Shown one piece after another: positions 10,822 through 19,364 of a DNA stretch of 64,000 nucleotides. The stretch covers positions 496,001 through 560,000 of the forward strand of contig NZ_CP051154.1 of the NCBI RefSeq assembly GCF_012317045.1, given 5' to 3'. The position numbers were made by a program, and so were the translations under genes. This DNA is from Leifsonia sp. PS1209 (GTDB lineage: Bacteria; Actinomycetota; Actinomycetes; Actinomycetales; Microbacteriaceae). The notes beneath the pieces are model-generated. The model was not told the origin of the DNA, ran no database searches, and saw only the letters and a program-made list of their open reading frames with translations. Position 1 is the first letter of the stretch, and the number at the start of each line of letters is the position of its first letter.

Positions 10822-11805
10822 TCAGGGGGAGGTGAGCGCGGGCTCGCGGCGGGCGAACGCGGCGCGGTAGCGCGTCGGCGCGACGCCGACCTCCGCGTCG
10901 AAGTGGTGGCGCAGCAAGGTCGCGCTGGCGAACCCGCACTGGCGAGCCACTTCATCCACCGGCAGGTCGGTCGTCTCCAGCAGCAGCCGCGCGTGCAGGA
11001 TGCGCTGGGTGGTCAGCCACTGCATCGGCGACACCCCGGTCTCGGCGACGAAGCGGCGGGAGAAGCTGCGGGTCGACATGTGCACGCGGTCGGCGAGCCC
11101 GCTGACCGTGTGGTTCTCGTCGAGGTTCTCCGTGAGGTGGGCGAGCAGTTCGGTGAAGGTGTCGTCGGCGCAGTCCGGCACCGGCCGTTCGATGTACTGC
11201 CGCTGGCCGCCGTCGCGCTGCGGGGGGACGACCATGTTGCGTGCGATGGAGTTGGCCGTCGCGCTGCCGAGCTCCCTGCGCACCAGGTGCAGGCTCGCAT
11301 CCACCCCGGCGGAGGTGCCGGCGCTCGTGATCAGGTTGCCGTCGTCGACGAACAGCACATCGGCGTCGACGTCCGCGGCGGGGAAGCGCCGGGCGAGCGC
11401 GTCGGCGTAGCGCCAGTGCGTCGTGACCTTGCGGCCGTCGAGCAGCCCGGCCGCGCCGAGGATGAACGCGCCGGAGCACACGCTGAGCAGGATCGCGCCG
11501 CGGTCGGCCGCGCGGCGCAGAGCGTCGATCAACTCGGGCGGGTACTCGTCCCTGATGCGCGCGGCCGGCACGGCGATCAGGTCGGCGTCGTCCATCGCCT
11601 CCAGCCCGTACGGCGCGATGATCGGCGCTCCTGTCGGGTTCGGGATGGGGACGCCGGGCTCGATCGCGCACACCCGGAAGTCGAACGGCTCGATGCCGGC
11701 GTAGCTGCGGTCGAGGCCGAAGACCTCGCAGACCACGCCGAATTCGAACATGGCGAAGTCGTCGATGAGCGGCACTGCGACAGAGCGGATCATGCCCGTC
11801 AGCAT
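10822..11805 (-). CDS. GlxA-family AraC transcriptional regulator
   Basis: A 327-residue regulator. The N-terminal DJ-1/PfpI-like domain (about residues 5-175) carries the nucleophile-elbow sequence SVCSGAFILG, and the C-terminal AraC/XylS double helix-turn-helix (about 225-320) contains STRSFSRRFVAETGVSPMQWL and VARQCGFASATLLRHHF. In GlxA-type proteins the amidotransferase-like domain is thought to sense a ligand. The start could be ATG 11805 or ATG 11793; neither has a good ribosome site. It is divergent from a small unknown gene and upstream of an oxidoreductase on the same strand, which may be a target. Confidence 0.87.
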   Translation of the reverse strand: MLTGMIRSVAVPLIDDFAMFEFGVVCEVFGLDRSYAGIEPFDFRVCAIEPGVPIPNPTGAPIIAPYGLEAMDDADLIAVPAARIRDEYPPELIDALRRAADRGAILLSVCSGAFILGAAGLLDGRKVTTHWRYADALARRFPAADVDADVLFVDDGNLITSAGTSAGVDASLHLVRRELGSATANSIARNMVVPPQRDGGQRQYIERPVPDCADDTFTELLAHLTENLDENHTVSGLADRVHMSTRSFSRRFVAETGVSPMQWLTTQRILHARLLLETTDLPVDEVARQCGFASATLLRHHFDAEVGVAPTRYRAAFARREPALTSP

Positions 11806-11879
11806 ACTGGCCGAATCTTTGCGAAGGAAGACCCAAAGCCATCTCGTGGCCGAATGTTTTCTTCCGTAACGTTCATGTC

Positions 11880-12101
11880 ATGGCACAGGGAATCTTCGTA
11901 CAGGGTATGGAACACGGCTGGATCGGCCACGCGACCGGCGCCGAGAGTGCGATCGACCGCATCCCGCGTCGTCGGCGGTTCGTGTTGAGCGAGTGGCTTC
12001 CGGCAGCACTGCGGGCGCGCGGGATGCGCGTCGACCGCGAGACGGAGCGCGCGTACGCCGACCTCAGCGCGGCGCGCGACGCCCGGGAGTCCGGTCGCTG
12101 A
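11880..12101 (+). CDS. Small hypothetical protein
   Basis: A 73-residue basic protein (MAQGIFVQGMEHGWIGHATG...) that I do not recognise. It has no membrane segment, no signal peptide and no cysteine. No Shine-Dalgarno precedes the ATG. It is divergent from the GlxA-type regulator with 74 nt between them, so the two may share a regulatory region. Codon use is like the neighbours, but the short length leaves its reality uncertain. Confidence 0.45.
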   Translation: MAQGIFVQGMEHGWIGHATGAESAIDRIPRRRRFVLSEWLPAALRARGMRVDRETERAYADLSAARDARESGR

Positions 12102-12135
12102 CCGTTCCGCCGCTGCAGGACACCGGTCGTAACGC

Positions 12136-12168
12136 GGTCTAGACGGGCCGAACCTCCCGCGCTACTCT
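12136..12168 (+). promoter_or_regulatory. Candidate promoter with GTCTAGAC palindrome
   Basis: GGTCTAGACG resembles the core of HutC-subfamily GntR operators (DasR type, TGGTCTAGACCA). It overlaps the expected -35 position relative to a TACTCT -10 at 12163-12168, about 50 nt before the SHOCT protein gene. Whether any regulator binds is inference. Confidence 0.3.
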
Positions 12169-12219
12169 CAGCGCATACCCAGGCCCGCCTCGGCCGGGGT
12201 CACGGAGGGTGGGGAAATC

Positions 12220-12711
12220 ATGTGGGATAACTTCTGGAACATCATCTGGCTCTTCTTCTGGAGCTTCGCGTTCATCGCGTACTTGTTTGCGCTGTTCTCG
12301 ATCGTGGGCGACCTGTTCCGCGACCACAAGCTCAACGGCTGGTGGAAGGCGCTGTGGATCATCTTCCTGATCTTCGTGCCGTTCCTCACCGCGCTGGTCT
12401 ACCTGATCGCACGCGGGCCTGGCATGGCGGAGCGCAGCCAGAAGGAAGCGCGTCAGGTGCAGAGCGCGACCGACCAGTACATCCGGACCGTCGCGAGCAC
12501 GAGCCCGGCCGACGAGATCGCCAAGGCCAAGCAGCTCCTCGACCAGGGTGTCATCACCCAGGAGGAGTTCGCGCACCTGAAGGCCCGCGCCCTCGCGCAC
12601 GACGGAACGCCGGCCGGTGGGGCTCATGCAGCGCCGTCTGCGCCGGCACCTGCCGCCGCAGCGCCCGCCGCGCCGACACCGCCCGCACCGCCTGCTCCGC
12701 CCGCTGCCTGA
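12220..12711 (+). CDS. Membrane protein with PLDc_N-like and SHOCT domains
   Basis: A 163-residue protein with two hydrophobic helices at about residues 8-30 and 44-66 (YLFALFSIVGDLF and WWKALWIIFLIFVPFLTALV), the arrangement of phospholipase-D-nuclease N-terminal (PLDc_N) proteins. Residues about 90-125 form a SHOCT domain (ADEIAKAKQLLDQGVITQEEFAHLKAR), and the tail is Ala/Pro-rich. GGTGGGGA precedes the ATG. SHOCT is a short oligomerisation module; the family is thought to act at the membrane, but its function is unknown. Confidence 0.85.
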   Translation: MWDNFWNIIWLFFWSFAFIAYLFALFSIVGDLFRDHKLNGWWKALWIIFLIFVPFLTALVYLIARGPGMAERSQKEARQVQSATDQYIRTVASTSPADEIAKAKQLLDQGVITQEEFAHLKARALAHDGTPAGGAHAAPSAPAPAAAAPAAPTPPAPPAPPAA

Positions 12712-12853
12712 CGCAGCCCTGACGCGGCGAGCGCCCCAGAAGAAGGGGTCCGTGTTGACCGACCGGTATGCAAAGAGGTTTGCTTAAGGGGTCGGCTGGC
12801 GCAGACGCTGGGATCCAGGGGCCCTTTCGACCGCGCCGGCTACTTACCCGCTG

Positions 12854-12887
12854 CGTGTGTGGGAGGGAGCGTTCTCTCCCACACACG
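12854..12887 (-). terminator. Terminator after the 12.9-kb oxidoreductase
   Basis: A 12-bp perfect inverted repeat, CGTGTGTGGGAG with CTCCCACACACG, around a 10-nt loop. It begins 28 nt beyond the stop of the minus-strand oxidoreductase gene. Confidence 0.65.
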
Positions 12888-12914
12888 CCGGGCGGGGTCG
12901 ACGACCGTCCGTGG

Positions 12915-13916
12915 TCACTCCGGCATCGTCACGACGACCTTGCGGCCGCGCTGCGCACGGTCTGCCGCGCGGTGCGCATCCCGGATGCGCTCGAACGGCA
13001 CCGCATCCACGGCGGGGGCGGTCAGTTCGCCGGCGGCGAGCATCCCGAGCAGTGCCGTGAGGTCGCGGCGGTAGTCGTTGCGTCTCGTCGCGACCAGCCC
13101 CGGCACCGAGCACACCCGCTGCCGCTGCGCTCCGAAGCGGTGTGCTGCGGCGGTGAGCGAGCCGCGCAGCGAGTCGCCGCGCTCGTGTCCTCTGCGCCCG
13201 ACGAACGCGGTGTGCACCCAGGTGCCGCGCGGCGAGAGGGCGGTCAGCACCTCCGGTGACCCGGTGTGGTCGATGGCGGCGTCGGCCCCGCCGTCCGTCG
13301 CGTTCTTGACGCGCGCCGCCCAGAGCGGGTCGGTGTAGTCCACGAACGTCACGCCCAGTGCCTCCGCGGCTTCCCTCGACCGGGTGGATGCGCTGCCGAA
13401 CACCGTCAGCCCCTCGCGCGTGGCCAGCTGCGCGGCGTACGAACCGACTGGACCGGTGACGCCCTGGACGAGAACGCTGCCGCCTGCATCCACCTCCGCC
13501 AGCCGGAGGGCGTGGGATGCGGTCACCAGGTCGAGCGGCGCCGTCGCGGCGACCGCGCAGTCGAGTCCGTCCGGAACGGGGGCGAGGAGCGAGGCGGGGA
13601 TGACCAGTCGGGTGGCGTGCGCGCCCATTCCGGGGAGCACCCCGGCAACGCGCGCTCCGGCGCGCAGCCCCAGCACGGCCGAGACGGCCGACTCGGTCTC
13701 GAGCACGCCGACGAAGTCGTATCCGGGGACGAACCCGGGGAACGGGTGGAAGACGTAACCCCCGCGGCGCGCGAGCACGTCCGTCGATCCGACGGACGCG
13801 TGGGTGACCCGCACGACCACCTCGGTGCCGCGCGGTGCGCGCACCTCCTCGTCGACGAGCTGGACGACGTCGGCGTCGCCGAACGCGGTGATCCGCGCCG
13901 CTGTGCGCTCCGGCAC
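12915..13916 (-). CDS. MDR-superfamily zinc-independent oxidoreductase
   Basis: A 333-residue medium-chain reductase. The GroES-like N-domain contains GYVFHPFPGFVPGYDFVGVLE, and the Rossmann motif is VQGVTGPVGSYAAQLA, as in quinone reductase and tumour-protein p53-inducible-type members. No zinc-binding cysteines are visible. The start is a GTG only 3 nt after the stop of the upstream GNAT gene, so the two are probably co-transcribed; its ribosome site would lie inside the GNAT gene. It is only distantly similar in sequence to the other MDR protein at 9.8 kb. Substrate unknown. Confidence 0.8.
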   Translation of the reverse strand: MPERTAARITAFGDADVVQLVDEEVRAPRGTEVVVRVTHASVGSTDVLARRGGYVFHPFPGFVPGYDFVGVLETESAVSAVLGLRAGARVAGVLPGMGAHATRLVIPASLLAPVPDGLDCAVAATAPLDLVTASHALRLAEVDAGGSVLVQGVTGPVGSYAAQLATREGLTVFGSASTRSREAAEALGVTFVDYTDPLWAARVKNATDGGADAAIDHTGSPEVLTALSPRGTWVHTAFVGRRGHERGDSLRGSLTAAAHRFGAQRQRVCSVPGLVATRRNDYRRDLTALLGMLAAGELTAPAVDAVPFERIRDAHRAADRAQRGRKVVVTMPE

Positions 13917-13919
13917 GGT

Positions 13920-14213
13920 TCAGCCGGCCCTGCGGGCGAGCAGCCCCGACCGCTCCTGGTGCGCCTCGAACCAGTCGGCGACGTACCAGCACATCGGGAC
14001 GATCCGCAGCTCGGTGTTCGCCTCGATGTCGTTCACGGCGTATTCGACCAGCTGCGCCGCATACCCTTTCCCGCGTTTCGCGGGGGTGGTGAACGCCCTC
14101 GTCAGCGAGATCGAACCGCCCAGGATGCTGTAGTCCAGCACGCCGACCAGCTCGCCGTCGATGTGCATGGCGTACCGTTTCGCATCCGTTTCATTGCTGA
14201 ACTCCGTGGCCAT
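13920..14213 (-). CDS. Small GNAT-like acetyltransferase (YjdJ type)
   Basis: A 97-residue single-domain protein of the compact Gcn5-related class. It contains YAMHIDGELVGVLDY, the acetyl-CoA loop TPAKRGKGYAAQLVEYAV and the C-terminal PMCWYVADWFEAHQE. Full-length GNATs are about 150 residues, so this is the short form. The ATG at 14213 is the only sensible start; the long open frame upstream is antisense to the hydrolase gene. It is followed after 3 nt by the oxidoreductase gene. Its acetyl acceptor is unknown. Confidence 0.8.
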   Translation of the reverse strand: MATEFSNETDAKRYAMHIDGELVGVLDYSILGGSISLTRAFTTPAKRGKGYAAQLVEYAVNDIEANTELRIVPMCWYVADWFEAHQERSGLLARRAG

Positions 14214-14381
14214 GCGCCCATCGTACGTCCGTCGCGCACGAACGGAACCCGAGGTAGGCTGACGCCGTGGGAACCCGACCCGCACCCGATCGGGCTTCCG
14301 CGCGCTTTCCGCGTTCGAGCCACAGCAGGCCAGGCCGCAGGCGACATCCGTCGCGTGTGCACCGAAGACTCTGGAGCTGTT

Positions 14382-15158
14382 GTGACGTTCGATTCCCCGT
14401 CGCCCCTCTCGCCCGCCCATGAGGCGCTGCTCGCGCAGGTGCCGATCCGCGACAGGGCGGTGATCGAGACCGAGACGCTCGGCTACGAGCACGAAGGGGT
14501 GGCCCTCGAGGGCTACCTGGCGAGGGATGCGCAGGCCGACGAGCGCCGCCCGGCCGTCCTCCTGCTGCACGACTGGCACGGCGTCGGCGACACGGTCAGG
14601 ATGCGCGCCCAGATGCTCGCCCGCCTCGGCTATGTGGCGTTCGCGGCCGACCTCTACGGCGTCGGCGTGCGACCGCAGGGTGACGCGGCGCCCGCGGAGG
14701 CGGCGAAGTACTACAACGACCTGGCGCTGCTGCGCACCAGGGTCGCCGCCGGCTTCACGGTGCTGCAGCAGCATCCCACCGTCGACCCGGCCAGGCTCGC
14801 GGTCATCGGCTACTGCTTCGGCGGTACGGCCGCGATCGAGTTCGCGCGCACGGGAGCGCCCGCCCGCGGTGTCGTGTCGTTCCACGGCGGGCTGATCGCG
14901 CACGATCCGTCCGACGCTGCGGCGATCGCCGCCTCCCTCCTGGTGCTGACCGGCGGCGACGACCCCGTGGTGCCCCCGGATGCGGTGGTCGCGTTCGAGA
15001 ACGAGCTGCGCACCGCCCCGCACGTCGACTGGCAGGTGACCACATACTCCGGTGCGCCGCACGCGTTCACGATCCCCGGAACGGACAGGTACCGCCCGAC
15101 GGCGGACGCGCGCAGCTGGCGGGCGATGGTCTGTTTCCTCGACGAGGTGTTCGCCTGA
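14382..15158 (+). CDS. Dienelactone hydrolase-family protein
   Basis: An alpha/beta hydrolase of 258 residues. The nucleophile elbow GYCFGG carries Cys in place of Ser, typical of dienelactone hydrolases; the acid is in GGDDPVV and the His in GAPHAFT. HDWHGVGD contributes to the oxyanion region. The start is the GTG at 14382, with CTGGAG 5 nt before it; the longer open frame upstream is antisense to other genes. No chlorocatechol genes surround it, so it is more likely a general carboxylic ester or lactone hydrolase. It is divergent from the GNAT/oxidoreductase pair. Confidence 0.87.
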   Translation: MTFDSPSPLSPAHEALLAQVPIRDRAVIETETLGYEHEGVALEGYLARDAQADERRPAVLLLHDWHGVGDTVRMRAQMLARLGYVAFAADLYGVGVRPQGDAAPAEAAKYYNDLALLRTRVAAGFTVLQQHPTVDPARLAVIGYCFGGTAAIEFARTGAPARGVVSFHGGLIAHDPSDAAAIAASLLVLTGGDDPVVPPDAVVAFENELRTAPHVDWQVTTYSGAPHAFTIPGTDRYRPTADARSWRAMVCFLDEVFA

Positions 15159-15174
15159 GCGGTACCCTCGCCAG

Positions 15175-15561
15175 ATGGATCACCCGGAACTGTTCGAAAA
15201 CGGCGACCCGTTCGTCGAACGGATGCGCGCCATCTGCCTCCGCTTCCCCGACGCCGTCGAGGTCCAGACCTGGGGACGCCCCACCTTCCGCGCAGGCAAG
15301 AAAGTCTTCGCCCTCGCCGGAAGCGGCCTCGCGCGCCCATACTCCCTGGTCTTCAAGCCGGACCCGGACGAGGCGAAAGCCTTCCACGAGGACCCTCGCT
15401 TTTTCGTGCCCAAATACTGGGGAGCATCCGGCTGGCTGGGCATCGACATCGACCAGGCCGCCGACGACGCCACCTGGAAAGAGGTCGCCGAACTGATCGA
15501 AACCTCCTACCGCCAGGTGGCGTTGAAGCGCCAATTGGCGGTACTCGACGGTGTCATGTAA
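15175..15561 (+). CDS. MmcQ/YjbR-family protein
   Basis: A 128-residue protein with the DUF419/YjbR fold signature: RMRAICLRFPDAVEVQTWGRPTFRAGKKVFAL in the first half and LIETSYRQVALKRQL at the C-terminus. YjbR proteins have a CyaY-like fold and probably bind DNA; their function is not established. No ribosome site precedes the ATG, but TACCCT lies 7 nt upstream, as in leaderless actinobacterial transcripts. It sits 16 nt after the hydrolase gene. Confidence 0.78.
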   Translation: MDHPELFENGDPFVERMRAICLRFPDAVEVQTWGRPTFRAGKKVFALAGSGLARPYSLVFKPDPDEAKAFHEDPRFFVPKYWGASGWLGIDIDQAADDATWKEVAELIETSYRQVALKRQLAVLDGVM

Positions 15562-15601
15562 GCTCTAATCCGGCCCGTGAGCAGCAATGTTCGAAGGCAT
15601 T

Positions 15602-15674
15602 GCGCCCGTAGCTCAACGGATAGAGCATCTGACTACGGATCAGAAGGTTGGGGGTTCGAATCCCTCCGGGCGCA
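15602..15674 (+). tRNA. tRNA-Arg (anticodon ACG)
   Basis: A 73-nt cloverleaf. The acceptor arm GCGCCCG pairs with CGGGCGC, the anticodon stem is TCTGA/TCAGA around the loop CTACGGA, and the T-loop is TTCGAAT with discriminator base A. The anticodon ACG, read as ICG after wobble deamination, decodes CGN arginine codons; the enzyme for this, TadA, is encoded at 61.9 kb. CCA is not encoded. A terminator follows. Confidence 0.95.
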
Positions 15675-15698
15675 CACTGGTTGAGACAGTAGACACGG

Positions 15699-15720
15699 CC
15701 CCCGCTTCGGCGGGGGTTTT
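15699..15720 (+). terminator. Terminator after tRNA-Arg
   Basis: A perfect 7-bp stem, CCCCCGC-TTCG-GCGGGGG, followed directly by TTTT: a textbook intrinsic terminator 25 nt beyond the tRNA. Confidence 0.9.
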
Positions 15721-15784
15721 GTCGTTGGCGGGGGTAGGCGATCTGCCAGGCTGGACTCCGACGTCCCCCACCGAGGAGCTCCCG

Positions 15785-16180
15785 ATGCCGCGCATCACAT
15801 CCCCGCAGGCCAAAGCGACGTTCGTCGTCCTCGGGTGCGCCGCCGCGGTCGTCGCCGCCGTGTTCGGGGCGCTGGCGCTCAGCGTGACGGGTGGCCTCGT
15901 CCTGTACTGCGCGGTCCTCGGGGCCGTCATCGTGTTCGGGGCGCGGGTCTTCCGGGGCGAGGACGAGGACGCTATGGCGCCGCGACCCCTCTGGCGCATG
16001 ACCGCGAAGCCGGCCGCCGGATTCGTGCTGGCCGGGTTCTTCGCCCTCCAGGCCGTCTCGACCGGCGTCAGCGCAGCGAACGCCGACGCGTACGCGCCGC
16101 TGTACGTCGTGGCCATCGCCTTCTCGCTGGCGGTCGCGGCCGCGTACCTGAACTCGTCGCTGCGCCTGCGGCGCGGGTAG
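15785..16180 (+). CDS. Four-helix hypothetical membrane protein
   Basis: A 131-residue protein with four hydrophobic stretches (about residues 12-32, 34-53, 76-96 and 104-124) and a short charged loop RVFRGEDEDAM between the two pairs. GAGGAG lies 6 nt before the ATG. I do not recognise a family. It stands alone between the tRNA terminator and the pentose operon promoter. Confidence 0.7.
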   Translation: MPRITSPQAKATFVVLGCAAAVVAAVFGALALSVTGGLVLYCAVLGAVIVFGARVFRGEDEDAMAPRPLWRMTAKPAAGFVLAGFFALQAVSTGVSAANADAYAPLYVVAIAFSLAVAAAYLNSSLRLRRG

Positions 16181-16217
16181 CGCGCGGCACCGGACGCACA
16201 CGCTTCCACGCGTCGGC

Positions 16218-16271
16218 TTGACGCGTGGACAACTATGTACATAGACTCGCTCATGTTCATAGTTGTCCACG
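16218..16271 (+). promoter_or_regulatory. Promoter and inverted-repeat operator of the pentose operon
   Basis: TTGACG (16218-16223) and TAGACT (16242-16247) with an 18-bp spacer form a good -35/-10 pair. A perfect 14-bp inverted repeat, CGTGGACAACTATG (16224-16237) and CATAGTTGTCCACG (16258-16271), brackets the -10. A smaller palindrome, TATGTACATA, lies inside. A repressor binding here would shut off the rbsK-like operon; the GntR gene at its end is the obvious candidate. Confidence 0.7.
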
Positions 16272-16292
16272 TACAAGGAAGTACCCGAATCA

Positions 16293-17254
<962 letters not shown>

Positions 17255-17258
<4 letters not shown>

Positions 17259-18256
17259 CCGCCACCACCTCAGCGCCGCAACGGAGCGCGATCGACTTCC
17301 GCAAGATCCTGCACGCCCGTGAGGCCGGAGTGTTCGCAGCGCTGGTGCTGCTCTTCGTCCTCGGAACCGTGCTCTCGCCCAGCTTCCTGCAGGGCGGGAA
17401 CCTGCTGTCCGTCGGCCAGCAGGTCTCGCAGATCGGGATCATGGCCGTCGGGGCGACGTTCGTCATCGTCAACGGCGAGATCGATCTCTCCGTCGGCTCC
17501 ATCTACGCCCTGTCTGCGATCAGCACGGGCATGGCCATCGCCGCCGGGGTCGCCTGGCCGCTCGCGATCGTCATCGGCCTGCTCGTCGGCGTCGTCGCCG
17601 GTCTCCTCAACGGACTCGCGGTGGTGCTGCTCGGCGTCCCGTCGTTCATCGTGACGCTCGGAAGCCTCAGCGTCTTCCGCGGCGTGGCCCTGCTCATCTC
17701 CGACGGCGCCCCCATCTCGCTCAGCGCGTCGAACCCCGGTGTCGCCGAATTCAACCTGCTCGGTCAGGGCAGGCTGTTCGGCGTCATCCCGATGCAGTTG
17801 CTGTTCTTCATCGTGATCGTCGCGCTCGGGGTCGTTCTCCTCTCCCGCTCGCGGCTCGGATTCAACACGTACGCGGTGGGCGGCAACAAGGAGGCCGCTC
17901 GCCTGGTGGGCATCAACGTCTCGGGCGTGAAGGTCGCGGCGTTCGTGCTCTCCGGATTCACCGCGGCCGTCGCCGGTGTGCTCGGCCTCTCGTTCCTGTC
18001 CTACGTGCAGGGCGTCACGGGCAGCGGACTCGAACTCACCGTCATCTCGGCCGTCATCATCGGCGGGGCCGCCCTGTTCGGAGGCTCGGGCACCATGTGG
18101 GGCACCGTCATCGGCGTGGTCTTCATCGGAGTGCTTCAGAACATCCTGAACATCAACGGCATCTCGTCGTTCTGGCAGACCGTCGTCACCGGTCTCGTCA
18201 TCGTCGCCGCGGTCGCGGCGGACACCTGGCAGCGCAAACGCAAAACCCGCGCGTGA
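17255..18256 (+). CDS. rbsC: CUT2-type sugar ABC transporter permease
   Basis: A 333-residue inner-membrane permease of the RbsC/AraH family, with about 8-10 hydrophobic helices and the conserved NGEIDLSVGSIYAL segment and GGAALFGGSGTMWGTVIG near the C-terminus. It starts in the stop of the kinase gene (ATGA). Together with the binding protein and ATPase downstream it forms a monosaccharide importer. The ribose-type name reflects the family; the substrate is not proven. Confidence 0.9.
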
Positions 18257-18332
18257 CACCCGGATGCGCCGATGCAGACGCATCCGGATCAGCACCATCC
18301 AGCAGCACGTCATCACACACGAAGGAGTATTG

Positions 18333-19361
18333 ATGTCATTCCGCACCATTTCGCGCCGCGTCCTCGCGGCGGGAGCCATGACAGCCGCCCTGGCCATCGC
18401 CATCACCGGCTGCGGCGCGATCACCAACGCAACAGCAGACTCGACCTCGGGAGGCGGCTTCCAGCTCGCCGACTACATCCAGAAGCGCGTGGATGGGGGA
18501 GAGAAGCTGCGCATCAAGCTCAGCTACCACGACCCGTCGCTCGCCTTCGCCACGCCGATCGGCCAGGGGATGGAGCGGGCGGGCTCCGAGCTCGGCGCAG
18601 ACGTCCAGCTCATCGGCCCGACCGGCGGCGACGCTGCGAAGCAGGTCGCTGAGCTGCAGACCCTCATCCAGCAGAAGTCGGTCGACGGTCTGGCCGTCTC
18701 GTCCGCCAGCTCGGACGCGCTCAAGCCGGTGATCGCCGAGGCGTACAACGCGGGCATCCCGATCATCTCGTTCAACACCGACAACCCGGACTCCAAGCAG
18801 ATGGGCTTCGTCGGCCAGGACCTGAAGGCGTCGGGGAAGTCCGAGGCGGAGGAGCTGCGCAAGGCGCTCGGCGACACCGCCACGGGCAAGGTCGTCGTCT
18901 TCTCGCTCGACACCGGGGCCGGCTGGTCGAACGACCGGTTCGGCGGATTCAAGGAGGGGATGAGCGGCTCCACGCTGGAGGTCGTCGGCCCGGTGAACGT
19001 CGGCAACGAGCCGAACGCCGCGTACAACGTGGTCGACTCGACCATGTCCGGCCAGTCCGGGGTCGTGGCCATCGCCGGCCTCGACTGCTGCAGCACCACC
19101 GCATCCGCCAAGTGGGTGCAGCAGTCCGGCAACGCGGGAAAGATCACCACGGTCGGATTCGACCTCCTTCCGCAGACCGCCGAGTTCATCAAGGACGGCG
19201 TGATGACGTTCACCATCAGCCAGAACCCGTCCGAGCAGGGATACCAGGCGGTGAAGGTGCTCGTCGACTTCCTGAAGAAGGGCACCAAGATCTCCGGCGT
19301 CGACACCGGCGCGCAGATCATCACCAAGGACAACCTGTCCGAAGCAACGGTGGAGGGCTAG
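18333..19361 (+). CDS. rbsB: Sugar ABC transporter substrate-binding lipoprotein
   Basis: A 342-residue periplasmic-binding-protein-like sugar receptor with a lipoprotein signal: a basic start, a hydrophobic core and the lipobox ITGC near residue 28. The mature part follows the type I sugar-binding fold (LIQQKSVDGLAVSSASSDAL, GIPIISFNTDNPDSKQMGFVGQD). GAAGGAG lies 5 nt before the ATG, which decides the start. An adjacent Cys pair (GLDCCST) in the second lobe is unusual. It is the ligand receptor for the CUT2 importer in this operon. Confidence 0.9.
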   Translation: MSFRTISRRVLAAGAMTAALAIAITGCGAITNATADSTSGGGFQLADYIQKRVDGGEKLRIKLSYHDPSLAFATPIGQGMERAGSELGADVQLIGPTGGDAAKQVAELQTLIQQKSVDGLAVSSASSDALKPVIAEAYNAGIPIISFNTDNPDSKQMGFVGQDLKASGKSEAEELRKALGDTATGKVVVFSLDTGAGWSNDRFGGFKEGMSGSTLEVVGPVNVGNEPNAAYNVVDSTMSGQSGVVAIAGLDCCSTTASAKWVQQSGNAGKITTVGFDLLPQTAEFIKDGVMTFTISQNPSEQGYQAVKVLVDFLKKGTKISGVDTGAQIITKDNLSEATVEG

Positions 19362-19364
19362 GCC

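Noticed and set aside
14267..14420. Short leaderless-looking ORF behind TAGGCT, overlapping the dienelactone-hydrolase start
   Set aside because: The translation is Arg/Pro/Ser-rich low complexity, and a better GTG start with a ribosome site lies inside it in another frame.
15602..15674. tRNA-Arg as integration site of a genomic island
   Set aside because: No integrase, no duplicated tRNA 3' end and no change of base composition follow; a normal terminator and ordinary genes come next.
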